DNA of 64,000 nt from Epiperipatus broadwayi (GCA_028023455.1 JAQFVV010000286.1:188001-252000); one strand, 5' to 3'. Numbered from the stretch's first letter, positions 24,901 to 37,500 are shown. The notes: generated from the letters alone by a model not told the origin. Program-made: numbers and translations.

Positions 24901-27357
24901 ATTTCAATAACGAAATTATACAAATTAGTGGTGGAAAGAATTAATAAAAGGTTGGTAAAAAGAATTTACCAACAAATAAAGTTTAAATTTTAAAGACAAT
25001 TTATTAACTAACATTAAATAATTTTAAACATTCTATAAATTTAAATATAATACACACACATTTTAAATTAACATGTCTAGGCTAGTTTAAATATTTTTGT
25101 AGATTTTAATAATAGAACACTGGTATTTATCTAATTTAACTAATAACACTGATAGAATAATCATGCACATATTAACTCATATAGCATTCACAAATATAAT
25201 AATAAAGCATTAATAGCATTTGAAACTTAAACACACATATCAATAGTTCATTTTATGTATGATAGAGTTCATATAATTTGAATCTTGAATATTTACGAAT
25301 TACAGTGGTGGCTACTATGTATAAATGATAATAAATAAATGTTTACCTAGGATTTTTGGGAATGGGGATATTGCTTGTTGTTGGCTGCTTCTGATGGATT
25401 ATATCTAACCGGTTAGATTTGGACATTTCTTGAAGAGATTTTATGCAAAGACAATTGAACGTTTGATGGAGGATTTCTGAGTTGTTATGCAGACATTATT
25501 TCACAGGCAGGTTTTGATGATCTTGTTGGACTAAAAAGGCAGGAGCACGAACGTATATTTCCAAAAGCTGCTCAACAATGCATGTTTGTTTCTGGATTCA
25601 TAATAGAAATGCACTGTTATCAAGACTGTCACTGAAAACTAGACTGAATAAAACTCTCAATTAAATGTCTGATAAAATATTCAGTATTTATACTGACGAA
25701 GTGTTTTCCTTTTGATATCCTCCGGCAAATGTGCAATAGGTGTTGTTGAAATTCTTTAGCAATTAATTGATTGATTGTTTAATTAGTAGTAGCTATTTCA
25801 AAACGTGTTGTTTTCATATGCACCACTGTGTTTTTTTTTAAATACATTTTTCATTTATTTATAATATTTAATACTGATACATTTTTTTTACATTCGCACG
25901 CACATATATAATTCTACTCTACATATCAAAACTAGTTTTAAGATTATTTTTCTTCTTTAATTTAAATGAAGAGATTTATATATTTTTTTAAAGCTTTTAA
26001 ATTGTATTTCACTAATAATAATAAACTCTTTACTTCCTTTTTATAAAACCTTCAGTTTAACTTTAAGAAAACCCCCTTCCCACTTTAAATCAATGATTTT
26101 TCAACTTTTATTTCAAACTCTTTTGCGAAAGATTTTTTTGTTTTAATAATTTTTTTACGACAAAATTATTTTATATACATGTGCCAATTTGGGCTTGGCA
26201 CAATATATATATATAGTGTGTATATCTTGCTATATTTTCCTTGAAATTATTTATTTGTTAATAGGTGAAACTATGGTTGTGAAAGAATTTTAATAAAAAA
26301 AATTTTGGCTAGTATTGTAATGTTATATGACTTTTTTATTTCAATTGTACGACTATTTTTAAAACATGTGTTCATCAATATGCATTTGTAAGTTCTTGTG
26401 TAAGACAAACTTTTACATGGTGATTTTATAAATAATCTAGTCTATAGATGCTGTTGCTGTAAGCTATGGAATAGTTAATCTATATATTATGCAAAAACTG
26501 AATCACTATTTGTGTTAATAGCACCAATATTATTTTCTATTATTTTCAGGCAGAATTTAATGCTTTGATTTAAAATAAGTATTAATGTTTCCAATAAAGA
26601 ACAAACGTGTTTTATTGATATGGGTATAAAAATTCCACCTAACAATGAATAAAATCTTTTTTCTGAACTTTCTGAACACACTACTTTAAAAAATTATAGT
26701 TCTTTAAATATTTTGTTTTACTAAATGAAAAATTATAAACAGCAAAAAAAGGTAAAACAAACATGGACATATACATACCCTCACTCTCGTTTAATTCGTG
26801 TGATTTATTCTTGTTTATAACAAAAGAACTTTAATAAAAAAGTTTATTAAATTATAAAATTAAAAATGCATTACTACTTTTAATTCGGGTTAATATCATC
26901 AATTGTTTTTTTTTTAAATATTATTTAGTATCATTAATTATTTACTGTTAATATTATCTGTTGCTACTGCAATTATTAATAATATTATTTAAAATTTATT
27001 GCAATTATTCATACATAAATAAGATCGAAACATACAGCTTTAATATATAAATATAATTCCATAGTATAACCATATAAAACATTTATCAAGATTATTGATA
27101 TTTCATTTGGTTGCATGATTACAAAGACAAATGTTTTTAGTCAACCATAAACTGATATCGCCAAATATTAATATAAATCAAATGATTTCTGAAACTTCTC
27201 TAGTCAAAAAAGATTATGACAACACTTCACTTAATTAAATTAAAGAGTTTCTCATTTTTCCTATAAATCTATTTCTTCTGATAAAAATAAATACAAACAA
27301 ACAAAAAATGTACAATAACAATTTATAATATATATATATTGTAATGGAACGTATATG
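24900..27357. other. No recognisable gene; one dispersed repeat
   Basis: AT-rich. Only the 26225-26340 block is recognisable, as a copy of the repeat at 598-705. Confidence 0.45.
26225..26340 (+). repeat. Dispersed repeat, second copy of 598-705
   Basis: Shares TTTGTTAATAGGTGA(G/A)ACTATGG, GAAGAATTTTA-like and ATTG(C/T)AATGTTATATGACTT segments with 598-705. Both copies sit next to a short TA run. Confidence 0.65.
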
Positions 27358-27857
27358 NNNNNNNNNNNNNNNNNNNNNNNNNNNNNNNNNNNNNNNNNNN
27401 NNNNNNNNNNNNNNNNNNNNNNNNNNNNNNNNNNNNNNNNNNNNNNNNNNNNNNNNNNNNNNNNNNNNNNNNNNNNNNNNNNNNNNNNNNNNNNNNNNNN
27501 NNNNNNNNNNNNNNNNNNNNNNNNNNNNNNNNNNNNNNNNNNNNNNNNNNNNNNNNNNNNNNNNNNNNNNNNNNNNNNNNNNNNNNNNNNNNNNNNNNNN
27601 NNNNNNNNNNNNNNNNNNNNNNNNNNNNNNNNNNNNNNNNNNNNNNNNNNNNNNNNNNNNNNNNNNNNNNNNNNNNNNNNNNNNNNNNNNNNNNNNNNNN
27701 NNNNNNNNNNNNNNNNNNNNNNNNNNNNNNNNNNNNNNNNNNNNNNNNNNNNNNNNNNNNNNNNNNNNNNNNNNNNNNNNNNNNNNNNNNNNNNNNNNNN
27801 NNNNNNNNNNNNNNNNNNNNNNNNNNNNNNNNNNNNNNNNNNNNNNNNNNNNNNNNN
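27358..27857. other. Assembly gap, 500 N
   Basis: Exactly 500 unknown bases, with TA repeats near both edges. The round number suggests a scaffold gap of arbitrary size, probably in a microsatellite. Confidence 0.99.
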
Positions 27858-27891
<34 letters not shown>

Positions 27892-28204
27892 GAGATATAC
27901 ATTTTATTATTGTTCTTTTAAATCGTAAATTAACACTAATCTAAATATTTGGAATGCATTTCACAAACTATTTTTAAGTGTACATTTGGATTCTTAGATT
28001 CAAACATTTAATATATTTCTATGCTAATTTTAAAATATCAAGCAAATATTTGTTTGTCTCACATATATATTTATTCTTAATATTTTAGTATATATACATT
28101 TTTAATTTATGCTTTTCAAAGGATTTAAAGACTTTTTTTGGACTATCCACTGTCACCTATAATTGCTGGATCTCTTTCTTCAAGAATAATTTTAAAAGTC
28201 AATT

Positions 28205-29310
28205 ATTAAATGCAGAAACGAAGAAACATATATTTGCCTTCAGATAAGTGGATGATATATTTGTTATATGACCTTGGCCTCATGGTATTGATATTTCTTG
28301 AACTCTTTTCTTATTTTTTTTTTAATGACTGGCATCCCAACATTGGAAAGTTTACTACAAAAATTGAAAATAATAAATCACTTTCTTTTCCAGATGTTTT
28401 GATTGCAAGAAATTATGATGACTCCTTATCTATATCAGTTTACATAAAATCCCATACAAACAGATATCTTAATTTTAATTTTCATCATCATCCTGCATCA
28501 ATATTTTTTGTAGCAAAAAATCTTTTGATATGGGCTTGTAGTTTGTCTGATAAAGATCATTTTATTTAAGAAATAGAACTAATGCAAAATATTCTGCATT
28601 ATAAGGATTACAATAAAAACATCATATATAAGGTGTTACATAGCATTGATATTAAAGATAAGAAAAAGGATTTAAAATTGATAATTTAGCTAGTTATAGA
28701 GTTGTTTTAACTTGTATTAAAGAAGGCATTGATCAAATCAATAGAGAATTATATAATTTTAATATAAAGCCTACTTTTTCCACTCAGCAAGAAAATTTAT
28801 GATATTTTTTCATAAATCTAAAGACAATACTTATGGAATACCAGGGGTCTTTATGAAATTCCATGTTTACAGTGTTGAAAAGCTATGTAGATCAGTCAAA
28901 TACATAAATTAATGTAGAATTAATGAATATAAAAATGACTTTCATCAGAAGTTAAATACATCAGCTTTTACTTCACATTTTTTAAAAATTGTTCACAAAT
29001 CTATAATGCTAAAATACTTGCTAATTTTAAAAAGTATGATTTGAAAACCATGAGGGAGTCAATTGGAAAAATTTAAAAAATCAACTGGTTTGAACAAAGC
29101 TTTTAAAGCATAATGTATTAACTACTTTATGGAGACCATTTATTTTATATCTTTTTTCTAATTTAAATCTAAAATCACTTAATGGTAAAACTGAAGAAAA
29201 TAAGCATTTTGTTAATTCACATATTCTTAATGATCAGCTATTTCAATCTCAGTCTCATTTTTTACCTTATACTAAATCTTGTTACTATCTGAGATCTAAT
29301 GATTTTTCTT
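28205..29310 (+). pseudogene. PLE remnant: end of RT and start of GIY-YIG
   Basis: The open part (28210-28569) reads like the C-terminal RT region of PLEs, with NNKSLSFPDVLIARN, VYIKSHTNRYLNFNFHHHPA and AKNLLIWACSLSD. In active elements the corresponding motif is of the type LPFLDVL...VYRKPTHTDRYLNF. After a stop at 28568, scattered frames continue to an endonuclease-like GLYEIPCLQC near 28850 and LTSHFLKN-like sequence near 28970. Many stops and frameshifts make it inactive. The catalytic YVDD part is absent, so the fragment is truncated at its 5' end. Confidence 0.75.
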
Positions 29311-30023
29311 GAAAAGTTAACCCTCACAGTGGCAAACGCTCTTTAATCAAATAGTCAACTGTCAATTAAGGTAAGCTACAATAAAGACTTCTAAAATGAA
29401 ACAATTAATCGGCTAAATACTTTTACTAAAGTATGATTTAAATTAACAAATTCAAATTATATAATGAAGGTTAGAATTGCAATCATTTTGAACACCTTAA
29501 ACTTAGTTAAAGAATTAGATCACTTATGTTTTAAATTCTGACAAAAATCTACTGTACATATTTTTGTCTAAAAAAAAGAACCAGTTCATACTGCAAGCTG
29601 AAAATTTACATATTAAATGTTAATCACTCTTCTCAGTGTTACCTTGTGAATAAAGATAAAGTTTGAATTTAGTTAATGGCATGAACAAGAAGCAAATATT
29701 TATCTGTATGCTACAAAGTTGTCACATAAATTAAAGAATCAGATATATTCAAAGGAGAAGTGTGAAATTTAAATTAGCAATGATTTTAAATTGCTCTTAA
29801 ACTAACACGTTTTATTTACATACACAAAGAAAAACTAACACATTAGTCATTTTAAACTTTGCAATCTGTAAAACTTAAATGTAAAAGAAATTGTCTCAGT
29901 GCATATCACTAGCTAAAAATTCAAATATAACATTTTTTCAGCAATGCTACCTTGTGAATAGATATAAAGTTTGAATTTCAAACAGTATGACCAAGAGAGA
30001 ACTGAATTTACTGTAATATTGTT

Positions 30024-30665
30024 ATTACATTCAAATATCAGCCTTTCAAACTAATTGTGCATACGCTTTTTACGAGTGTTAATAATAATAAATGAATACT
30101 TTCTCTCCAATACAAGATATAGTATTTGTGCAGGAATAAAATGAATCCACATTCCTTTGACTCAAATGCTTATATATGAGCAAATCTGAAGTACTGGCAA
30201 GGAAAGCGTGAGGATGGAACAGTCACTTTAAATTACTATATACGATGTCTGAATGAATGACATCGGTGAAATTGTCTATAATTTGCTAAACGTCATTCTA
30301 ACTGAAACTTAATCATATGTAAATAAGCATTTATTTTATATAGCATATTTTTGCAATTTATTACATTCAAATATCAGCCTTTCAAGCTAACTGTGCATAC
30401 GCTTTTGCGAGTGTTAATAATAATAAATGAATTCTAGACAATTTCATCGACGTCATTCATTCAGACATCGTATATAGTAATTTAAAGTGACTGTTCCATC
30501 CTCACGCTTTACTTGCCAGTACTTCTGATTTGCTCATAAAGCATTTGGAGTCATAGGAATAAGTGGATTCATTTTATTCCTGCATAAATACTATATCTCG
30601 TATTGGAGAAAGTATTCATTTATTATTATTAACACTCATAAAAGCATATGCACAATTTAAACATA
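30024..30665. repeat. 336-bp tandem unit with inverted half
   Basis: ATTACATTCAAATATCAGCC starts at 30024 and again at 30360, giving a 336-bp unit. The second copy then carries inverted blocks, so 30430-30640 is largely the reverse complement of about 30090-30290. The arrangement resembles the ribozyme arrays and belongs to the same family as 24139-24367, but I see no complete hammerhead core. Confidence 0.7.
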
Positions 30666-30729
30666 CACTATATAAAATAAATGCTTACGTAATATTGTTA
30701 TGCATAGTGAAACGCAGAGACTTATTCAA

Positions 30730-31853
30730 ATAAGAAGCATAAAATTAATGCTGATTCCTACACTGACAACTTGCAGGAACAGGGAGCAAAAGGCATAATG
30801 GAAAAGAAGTAGCTCATGAGGACATATTTTGTCCAGAACTGTGTCAGTGTTTCACAGATGAAACTGCTCTCAGGGTTGACATTTTCTCTAATAATTCAGG
30901 TGATGTGATGACTGTACCTTCTTGCACATCTGGACCTGGTACTTTGAGGGTCTTCTATAAAGCAATAAACTTTCAGGTATGTCATGTAGTAATGGATTCA
31001 ATGTCAGGCCATGAGGTCTTTAATAACACTGCTAACCCTTCTAGGTGCCCTGGCCACAATAATCAATAAATTCTGTCAGTCAGAGTTGTCATCTTGGGTT
31101 TTCTGAATTCACTCTTCCCTTTATTAACTTCTTTAAATGTTAATTTTTATCATTGGGATCAATGTCAGGGGCTTAAATTTCCTTACAATACTGCATACCA
31201 TTAAAAGTTGGTAATCTTAGTCTACCACAGGTCATCTGCATGGCAGAGATAAAATTAGTCAATGGTCCTGTTACAGAATTGAGTTGTTTTTTTTCTCTCT
31301 TGGTTACCTTAAATACTCAAACTCTCTCATTTAACAGGAGGTATTTCAATATTGATAAATAGATGCAGAGCCCTTTGGAGTTCAAAATCATTTTTCTTCA
31401 TTTTGTATTATCATTGATATGTGATATGGAAAACTTCATTTTAATCTGGTCTATCGACACAAATCAATGAGACATTAATCAGGAAAATCATAGACACTAT
31501 TAATATATTTATGGCTTCAAACTCCTTTCCCCTGATGATTTTAGAAAATTTTAACATGAGTTATGAATGATTTAATAATGAATTTCCATTTGGTCAATAA
31601 GGGGGTCATGTGTGGTAGGAGTTTTTTTCCTCAAGAGATGTTCTGCTATTATGCCCATAGATGGAGGACCCTTATAGATCTCCTTACATGTCAGACTTAC
31701 ACTTTCAGCTGAATGATGTGCTAAGTATGGTCAGTTTTTTTGACTACTTGGCACTGTATGTTGACATTGAGGCAGATGATAGGACTCTGACTGTGTATGG
31801 GTTGAGGGGTACTATGAGGCTGGTGAATAAACATACCATTCCTGTAAGTCTTA

Positions 31854-31858
<5 letters not shown>
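30730..31858 (+). pseudogene. LINE endonuclease-domain fragment (left part)
   Basis: Frames on the plus strand give pieces of a non-LTR retrotransposon apurinic-type endonuclease. They include INVRGLNFLTILHTIKS near 31170, LSLPQVICMAEIKL near 31220, an NTQTLSFNRRYFNID stretch near 31320, and an 82-codon frame from 31661 ending VNKHTIPVSLISN at 31858. This domain nicks target DNA to start target-primed reverse transcription. Frame changes and stops show decay. Homology stops at a (TA)n run where the 6.5-kb ribozyme array begins, and a LINE RT fragment resumes at 38450. Confidence 0.65.
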
Positions 31859-31890
<32 letters not shown>

Positions 31891-32032
31891 AAACAAAAAT
31901 GCAAGTTAAAAAACTTGCTAACGCTTGTATTTATGTCCACAGATGGCGTCCTACCAAGACTGCCAATCAAGCGTGTTTTGTTTACATAAACGTCAGAGTA
32001 GTTAGTATTCACTATCTCTAACTATAATTCCA

Positions 32033-32076
32033 CTTTCAGATCATGATTTCAAGCTATTTGCTATCGTCAGTGAAAG
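32033..32076 (-). ncRNA. Type I hammerhead ribozyme, family 1 (minus copy 1)
   Basis: On the minus strand: stem I CTTTCA/TGAAAG, core CTGACGA, stem II AGC-AAATA-GCT closed at its base by a U-U apposition, GAA, palindromic stem III ATCATGAT, then the cleavage C. All conserved core bases are present. Confidence 0.9.
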
Positions 32077-32439
32077 ACAGGAATAAAGAAACTAGATCTG
32101 AATACAAACTCTGAGCGTTTATGAAACAATTTCTATTCAGCTTGCAAGCGTGAATTTTTTAGACACGTAATGTCTTCAAACTCAGCATAGCAAACCAGAT
32201 AGCTACATGGGTCTGATCTCAGTTCAGCATCACCACATAGTAGAAGCCTCTGCAATCTATATCATTGCAAGAAAGACCTCATAGGTACATTTATGATAAA
32301 CAAAAATGCAAGTTAAAAAACTTGCTAACGCTTGTATTTATGTCCACAGATGGCGTCCTACCAAGACTGCCAATCAAGCGTGTTTTGTTTACATAAACGT
32401 CAGAGTAGTTAGTATTCACTATCTCTAACTATAATTCCA

Positions 32440-32483
32440 CTTTCAGATCATGATTTCAAGCTATTTGCTATCGTCAGTGAAAG
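32440..32483 (-). ncRNA. Hammerhead ribozyme, family 1 (minus copy 2)
   Basis: Identical in core and stems to 32033-32076. Confidence 0.9.
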
Positions 32484-32846
32484 ACAGGAATAAAGAAACT
32501 AGATCTGAATACAAACTCTGAGCGTTTATGAAACAATTTCTATTCAGCTTGCAAGCGTGAATTTTTTAGACACGTAATGTCTTCAAACTCAGCATAGCAA
32601 ACCAGATAGCTACATGGGTCTGATCTCAGTTCAGCATCACCACATAGTAGAAGCCTCTGCAATCTATATCATTGCAAGAAAGACCTCATAGGTACATTTA
32701 TGATAAACAAAAATGCAAGTTAAAAAACTTGCTAACGCTTGTATTTATGTCCACAGATGGCGTCCTACCAAGACTGCCAATCAAGCGTGTTTTGTTTACA
32801 TAAACGTCAGAGTAGTTAGTATTCACTATCTCTAACTATAATTCCA

Positions 32847-32890
32847 CTTTCAGATCATGATTTCAAGCTATTTGCTATCGTCAGTGAAAG
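32847..32890 (-). ncRNA. Hammerhead ribozyme, family 1 (minus copy 3)
   Basis: Identical in core and stems to 32033-32076. Confidence 0.9.
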
Positions 32891-33253
32891 ACAGGAATAA
32901 AGAAACTAGATCTGAATACAAACTCTGAGCGTTTATGAAACAATTTCTATTCAGCTTGCAAGCGTGAATTTTTTAGACACGTAATGTCTTCAAACTCAGC
33001 ATAGCAAACCAGATAGCTACATGGGTCTGATCTCAGTTCAGCATCACCACATAGTAGAAGCCTCTGCAATCTATATCATTGCAAGAAAGACCTCATAGGT
33101 ACATTTATGATAAACAAAAATGCAAGTTAAAAAACTTGCTAACGCTTGTATTTATGTCCACAGATGGCGTCCTACCAAGACTGCCAATCAAGCGTGTTTT
33201 GTTTACATAAACGTCAGAGTAGTTAGTATTCACTATCTCTAACTATAATTCCA

Positions 33254-33297
33254 CTTTCAGATCATGATTTCAAGCTATTTGCTATCGTCAGTGAAAG
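33254..33297 (-). ncRNA. Hammerhead ribozyme, family 1 (minus copy 4)
   Basis: Identical in core and stems to 32033-32076. Confidence 0.9.
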
Positions 33298-33660
33298 ACA
33301 GGAATAAAGAAACTAGATCTGAATACAAACTCTGAGCGTTTATGAAACAATTTCTATTCAGCTTGCAAGCGTGAATTTTTTAGACACGTAATGTCTTCAA
33401 ACTCAGCATAGCAAACCAGATAGCTACATGGGTCTGATCTCAGTTCAGCATCACCACATAGTAGAAGCCTCTGCAATCTATATCATTGCAAGAAAGACCT
33501 CAAAGGTACATTTATGATAAACAAAAATGCAAGTTAAAAAACTTGCTAACGCTTGTATTTATGTCCACAGATGGCGTCCTACCAAGACTGCCAATCAAGC
33601 GTGTTTTGTTTACATAAACGTCAGAGTAGTTAGTATTCACTATCTCTAACTATAATTCCA

Positions 33661-33704
33661 CTTTCAGATCATGATTTCAAGCTATTTGCTATCGTCAGTG
33701 AAAG
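33661..33704 (-). ncRNA. Hammerhead ribozyme, family 1 (minus copy 5)
   Basis: Identical in core and stems to 32033-32076. Confidence 0.9.
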
Positions 33705-34067
33705 ACAGGAATAAAGAAACTAGATCTGAATACAAACTCTGAGCGTTTATGAAACAATTTCTATTCAGCTTGCAAGCGTGAATTTTTTAGACACGTAATG
33801 TCTTCAAACTCAGCATAGCAAACCAGATAGCTACATGGGTCTGATCTCAGTTCAGCATCACCACATAGTAGAAGCCTCTGCAATCTATATCATTGCAAGA
33901 AAGACCTCATAGGTACATTTATGATAAACAAAAATGCAAGTTAAAAAACTTGCTAACGCTTGTATTTATGTCCACAGATGGCGTCCTACCAAGACTGCCA
34001 ATCAAGCGTGTTTTGTTTACATAAACGTCAGAGTAGTTAGTATTCACTATCTCTAACTATAATTCCA

Positions 34068-34111
34068 CTTTCAGATCATGATTTCAAGCTATTTGCTATC
34101 GTCAGTGAAAG
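34068..34111 (-). ncRNA. Hammerhead ribozyme, family 1 (minus copy 6)
   Basis: Identical in core and stems to 32033-32076. Confidence 0.9.
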
Positions 34112-34474
34112 ACAGGAATAAAGAAACTAGATCTGAATACAAACTCTGAGCGTTTATGAAACAATTTCTATTCAGCTTGCAAGCGTGAATTTTTTAGACA
34201 CGTAATGTCTTCAAACTCAGCATAGCAAACCAGATAGCTACATGGGTCTGATCTCAGTTCAGCATCACCACATAGTAGAAGCCTCTGCAATCTATATCAT
34301 TGCAAGAAAGACCTCATAGGTACATTTATGATAAACAAAAATGCAAGTTAAAAAACTTGCTAACGCTTGTATTTATGTCCACAGATGGCGTCCTACCAAG
34401 ACTGCCAATCAAGCGTGTTTTGTTTACATAAACGTCAGAGTAGTTAGTATTCACTATCTCTAACTATAATTCCA

Positions 34475-34518
34475 CTTTCAGATCATGATTTCAAGCTATT
34501 TGCTATCGTCAGTGAAAG
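34475..34518 (-). ncRNA. Hammerhead ribozyme, family 1 (minus copy 7)
   Basis: Identical in core and stems to 32033-32076. Confidence 0.9.
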
Positions 34519-34881
34519 ACAGGAATAAAGAAACTAGATCTGAATACAAACTCTGAGCGTTTATGAAACAATTTCTATTCAGCTTGCAAGCGTGAATTTT
34601 TTAGACACGTAATGTCTTCAAACTCAGCATAGCAAACCAGATAGCTACATGGGTCTGATCTCAGTTCAGCATCACCACATAGTAGAAGCCTCTGCAATCT
34701 ATATCATTGCAAGAAAGACCTCATAGGTACATTTATGATAAACAAAAATGCAAGTTAAAAAACTTGCTAACGCTTGTATTTATGTCCACAGATGGCGTCC
34801 TACCAAGACTGCCAATCAAGCGTGTTTTGTTTACATAAACGTCAGAGTAGTTAGTATTCACTATCTCTAACTATAATTCCA

Positions 34882-34925
34882 CTTTCAGATCATGATTTCA
34901 AGCTATTTGCTATCGTCAGTGAAAG
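34882..34925 (-). ncRNA. Hammerhead ribozyme, family 1 (minus copy 8)
   Basis: Identical in core and stems to 32033-32076. It lies in the truncated last unit before the inversion. Confidence 0.9.
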
Positions 34926-35421
34926 ACAGGAATAAAGAAACTAGATCTGAATACAAACTCTGAGCGTTTATGAAACAATTTCTATTCAGCTTGCAAGCGT
35001 GAATTTTTTAGACACGTAATGTCTTCAAACTCAGCATAGCAAACCAGATAGCTGAAAGTGGAATTATAGTTAGAGATAGTGAATACTAACTACTCTGACG
35101 TTTATGTAAACAAAACACGCTTGATTGGCAGTCTTGGTAGGACGCCATCTGTGGACATAAATACAAGCGTTAGCAAGTTTTTTAACTTGCATTTTTGTTT
35201 ATCATAAATGTACCTATGAGGTCTTTCTTGCAATGATATAGATTGCAGAGGCTTCTACTATGTGGTGATGCTGAACTGAGATCAGACCCATGTAGCTATC
35301 TGGTTTGCTATGCTGAGTTTGAAGACATTACGTGTCTAAAAAATTCACGCTTGCAAGCTGAATAGAAATTGTTTCATAAACGCTCAGAGTTTGTATTCAG
35401 ATCTAGTTTCTTTATTCCTGT

Positions 35422-35465
35422 CTTTCACTGACGATAGCAAATAGCTTGAAATCATGATCTGAAAG
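35422..35465 (+). ncRNA. Type I hammerhead ribozyme, family 1 (plus copy 1)
   Basis: CTTTCA at 35422-35427, CTGACGA at 35428-35434, stem II region 35435-35447, GAA at 35448-35450, ATCATGAT at 35451-35458, cleavage C at 35459 and TGAAAG at 35460-35465. The cut is expected between 35459 and 35460. Confidence 0.9.
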
Positions 35466-35828
35466 TGGAATTATAGTTAGAGATAGTGAATACTAACTAC
35501 TCTGACGTTTATGTAAACAAAACACGCTTGATTGGCAGTCTTGGTAGGACGCCATCTGTGGACATAAATACAAGCGTTAGCAAGTTTTTTAACTTGCATT
35601 TTTGTTTATCATAAATGTACCTTTGAGGTCTTTCTTGCAATGATATAGATTGCAGAGGCTTCTACTATGTGGTGATGCTGAACTGAGATCAGACCCATGT
35701 AGCTATCTGGTTTGCTATGCTGAGTTTGAAGACATTACGTGTCTAAAAAATTCACGCTTGCAAGCTGAATAGAAATTGTTTCATAAACGCTCAGAGTTTG
35801 TATTCAGATCTAGTTTCTTTATTCCTGT

Positions 35829-35872
35829 CTTTCACTGACGATAGCAAATAGCTTGAAATCATGATCTGAAAG
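35829..35872 (+). ncRNA. Hammerhead ribozyme, family 1 (plus copy 2)
   Basis: Identical in core and stems to 35422-35465. Confidence 0.9.
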
Positions 35873-36235
35873 TGGAATTATAGTTAGAGATAGTGAATAC
35901 TAACTACTCTGACGTTTATGTAAACAAAACACGCTTGATTGGCAGTCTTGGTAGGACGCCATCTGTGGACATAAATACAAGCGTTAGCAAGTTTTTTAAC
36001 TTGCATTTTTGTTTATCATAAATGTACCTTTGAGGTCTTTCTTGCAATGATATAGATTGCAGAGGCTTCTACTATGTGGTGATGCTGAACTGAGATCAGA
36101 CCCATGTAGCTATCTGGTTTGCTATGCTGAGTTTGAAGACATTACGTGTCTAAAAAATTCACGCTTGCAAGCTGAATAGAAATTGTTTCATAAACGCTCA
36201 GAGTTTGTATTCAGATCTAGTTTCTTTATTCCTGT

Positions 36236-36279
36236 CTTTCACTGACGATAGCAAATAGCTTGAAATCATGATCTGAAAG
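36236..36279 (+). ncRNA. Hammerhead ribozyme, family 1 (plus copy 3)
   Basis: Identical in core and stems to 35422-35465. Confidence 0.9.
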
Positions 36280-36642
36280 TGGAATTATAGTTAGAGATAG
36301 TGAATACTAACTACTCTGACGTTTATGTAAACAAAACACGCTTGATTGGCAGTCTTGGTAGGACGCCATCTGTGGACATAAATACAAGCGTTAGCAAGTT
36401 TTTTAACTTGCATTTTTGTTTATCATAAATGTACCTTTGAGGTCTTTCTTGCAATGATATAGATTGCAGAGGCTTCTACTATGTGGTGATGCTGAACTGA
36501 GATCAGACCCATGTAGCTATCTGGTTTGCTATGCTGAGTTTGAAGACATTACGTGTCTAAAAAATTCACGCTTGCAAGCTGAATAGAAATTGTTTCATAA
36601 ACGCTCAGAGTTTGTATTCAGATCTAGTTTCTTTATTCCTGT

Positions 36643-36686
36643 CTTTCACTGACGATAGCAAATAGCTTGAAATCATGATCTGAAAG
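36643..36686 (+). ncRNA. Hammerhead ribozyme, family 1 (plus copy 4)
   Basis: Identical in core and stems to 35422-35465. Confidence 0.9.
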
Positions 36687-37049
36687 TGGAATTATAGTTA
36701 GAGATAGTGAATACTAACTACTCTGACGTTTATGTAAACAAAACACGCTTGATTGGCAGTCTTGGTAGGACGCCATCTGTGGACATAAATACAAGCGTTA
36801 GCAAGTTTTTTAACTTGCATTTTTGTTTATCATAAATGTACCTATGAGGTCTTTCTTGCAATGATATAGATTGCAGAGGCTTCTACTATGTGGTGATGCT
36901 GAACTGAGATCAGACCCATGTAGCTATCTGGTTTGCTATGCTGAGTTTGAAGACATTACGTGTCTAAAAAATTCACGCTTGCAAGCTGAATAGAAATTGT
37001 TTCATAAACGCTCAGAGTTTGTATTCAGATCTAGTTTCTTTATTCCTGT

Positions 37050-37093
37050 CTTTCACTGACGATAGCAAATAGCTTGAAATCATGATCTGAAAG
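37050..37093 (+). ncRNA. Hammerhead ribozyme, family 1 (plus copy 5)
   Basis: Identical in core and stems to 35422-35465. Confidence 0.9.
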
Positions 37094-37456
37094 TGGAATT
37101 ATAGTTAGAGATAGTGAATACTAACTACTCTGACGTTTATGTAAACAAAACACGCTTGATTGGCAGTCTTGGTAGGACGCCATCTGTGGACATAAATACA
37201 AGCGTTAGCAAGTTTTTTAACTTGCATTTTTGTTTATCATAAATGTACCTATGAGGTCTTTCTTGCAATGATATAGATTGCAGAGGCTTCTACTATGTGG
37301 TGATGCTGAACTGAGATCAGACCCATGTAGCTATCTGGTTTGCTATGCTGAGTTTGAAGACATTACGTGTCTAAAAAATTCACGCTTGCAAGCTGAATAG
37401 AAATTGTTTCATAAACGCTCAGAGTTTGTATTCAGATCTAGTTTCTTTATTCCTGT

Positions 37457-37500
37457 CTTTCACTGACGATAGCAAATAGCTTGAAATCATGATCTGAAAG
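37457..37500 (+). ncRNA. Hammerhead ribozyme, family 1 (plus copy 6)
   Basis: Identical in core and stems to 35422-35465. Confidence 0.9.

Larger units (their letters stand above)
31886..35052 (-). mobile_element. Retrozyme array, family 1, minus-strand half (8 ribozymes)
   Basis: Seven complete 407-bp units, starting at 31886, 32293, 32700, 33107, 33514, 33921 and 34328, then a partial eighth (34735-35052). Units look identical apart from one recurring site (CCTCATAGG versus CCTCAAAGG at about 33500). Each has one hammerhead on the minus strand and a GCAAGTT/AACTTGC hairpin. No protein is encoded, so movement would need enzymes in trans. The left end abuts (TA)n inside a LINE. This fits metazoan retrozymes. 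Confidence 0.85.

Noticed and set aside
27261-27921. Frames of 181-213 codons
   Set aside because: They run through the N gap and TA repeats.
30220-30480. Hammerhead ribozyme in the 336-bp repeat
   Set aside because: The core would be CTGAATGA with an extra base, and stems I and III do not pair.
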